Shown here piece after piece: positions 63,796 through 64,000 of a DNA stretch of 64,000 nt. Origin of the DNA: Paludisphaera mucosa (GTDB taxonomy: Bacteria; Planctomycetota; Planctomycetia; Isosphaerales; Isosphaeraceae); the NCBI RefSeq assembly GCF_029589435.1, contig NZ_JARRAG010000004.1:56637-120636 (forward strand), read 5' to 3'. The notes under the pieces were generated by a model. It saw only the letters and a program-made list of their open reading frames with translations. It searched no databases and was not told where the DNA came from. Within the stretch, counting starts at the first letter, position 1. Every line of letters begins with the position of its first letter. Both the position numbers and the translations under genes were made by a program.

Positions 63796-64000
63796 TCAAT
63801 CCGGGGCCCCGACGAGGACGAATGCGGCCCAAAAATAAGGATGGTCGTACGGGTGCTCAGACCCGGTTCGTCCGGGAGGCTCCGGTAGGGGCTCGGGCCG
63901 GGAGCCCAGGCTGCGCGGCAGGCCGGTGAGGGCGCGGCCCGCGTCCTCCTTGGTCAGCCCCCGCAGCCAGGCTTTCGCCTCGGACAGGGCCTCGGCCTTG
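63796..64000 (-). CDS. CHAT-domain protein, C-terminal end
   Basis: The gene enters from beyond the window on the minus strand and stops at 63796, 27 bases from the kinase stop. The visible 68 residues read KAEALSEAKAWLRGL, then end HPYDHPYFWAAFVLVGAPD. This is the conserved end of CHAT (caspase-like) domains (Y-x-x-P-Y-x-W-A-A-F-x-L-x-G-x-P-D). Upstream His/Cys catalytic residues lie outside the window. CHAT proteins often sit beside ECF-kinase pairs with DUF4384 in planctomycetes. It is called from the pattern alone. Confidence 0.82.
   Translation of the reverse strand, partial: KAEALSEAKAWLRGLTKEDAGRALTGLPRSLGSRPEPLPEPPGRTGSEHPYDHPYFWAAFVLVGAPD

Noticed and set aside
63369..63929. Plus-strand frame running past the kinase stop
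   Set aside because: It is out of frame with the kinase, and the opposite strand gives a clear CHAT-domain C-terminus instead.

Overview
The window reads as a piece of a planctomycete genome, most likely from the Isosphaeraceae or a close relative. It is GC-rich throughout. It carries families that are hallmarks of that phylum: the DUF1592/DUF1588/DUF1585 cytochrome-like protein with its DUF1552 partner, a MoxR/DUF58/BatA-type von Willebrand operon, sigma factor-serine/threonine kinase pairs with DWG or DFG motifs and TPR or DUF4384 tails, a CHAT protein, and secreted proteins beginning with an R-x-LE/LD-R-x-LPS-type motif. I saw no rRNA, tRNA or CRISPR array. Nothing shows whether the DNA is chromosome or plasmid.

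Layout. 1-5.3 kb: the end of a DUF1592-type gene and DUF1552, a YafQ-type toxin-antitoxin pair, an OprP-like porin and a small membrane protein. 5.4-11.1 kb: parB and parA, a Sel1-repeat gene and a SulP transporter, with five copies of a TATAC-N5-GTATA palindrome between them. 11.2-13.2 kb: a cobalamin-binding regulator translationally coupled to a diguanylate cyclase. 13.4-33.2 kb: a twelve-gene minus-strand operon of secreted or membrane proteins around MoxR, DUF58 and VWA proteins. 33.7-35.8 kb: a UvsE endonuclease and a beta-carbonic anhydrase. 35.8-43 kb: a decayed, transposon-rich stretch with a nonsense-mutated DDE_5 transposase, an IS630 element split by a complete IS4-family element (18-bp inverted repeats, 11-bp target duplication), and a surface protein cut off at the IS630 edge.

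The most interesting locus is 43.4-48.4 kb. A precursor-like protein has a borosin-binding-domain-type N-terminus and a tail of repeated L-T-Y-F-A-P-V-P units. It is followed by a tetrapyrrole-methylase-fold enzyme that strongly resembles split borosin peptide-backbone alpha-N-methyltransferases (SonM type). Then come a secreted beta-propeller protein and a protein resembling the N-terminal half of VioB. Gene spacing and an ATGA overlap suggest one transcription unit. I propose a planctomycete split-borosin pathway with a multi-core precursor and unusual partner genes.

48.4-64 kb holds signalling and secreted proteins: an ECF sigma factor with a TPR kinase, a broken glycine-rich protein containing a 15-nt match to an Illumina adapter, a protein made of four 150-bp repeats, a C39-like peptidase with a PPC domain, a kinase with kinesin-light-chain TPRs, a small protein, remnants of a membrane protein, a second ECF-kinase pair, and the end of a convergent CHAT gene that runs out of the window.
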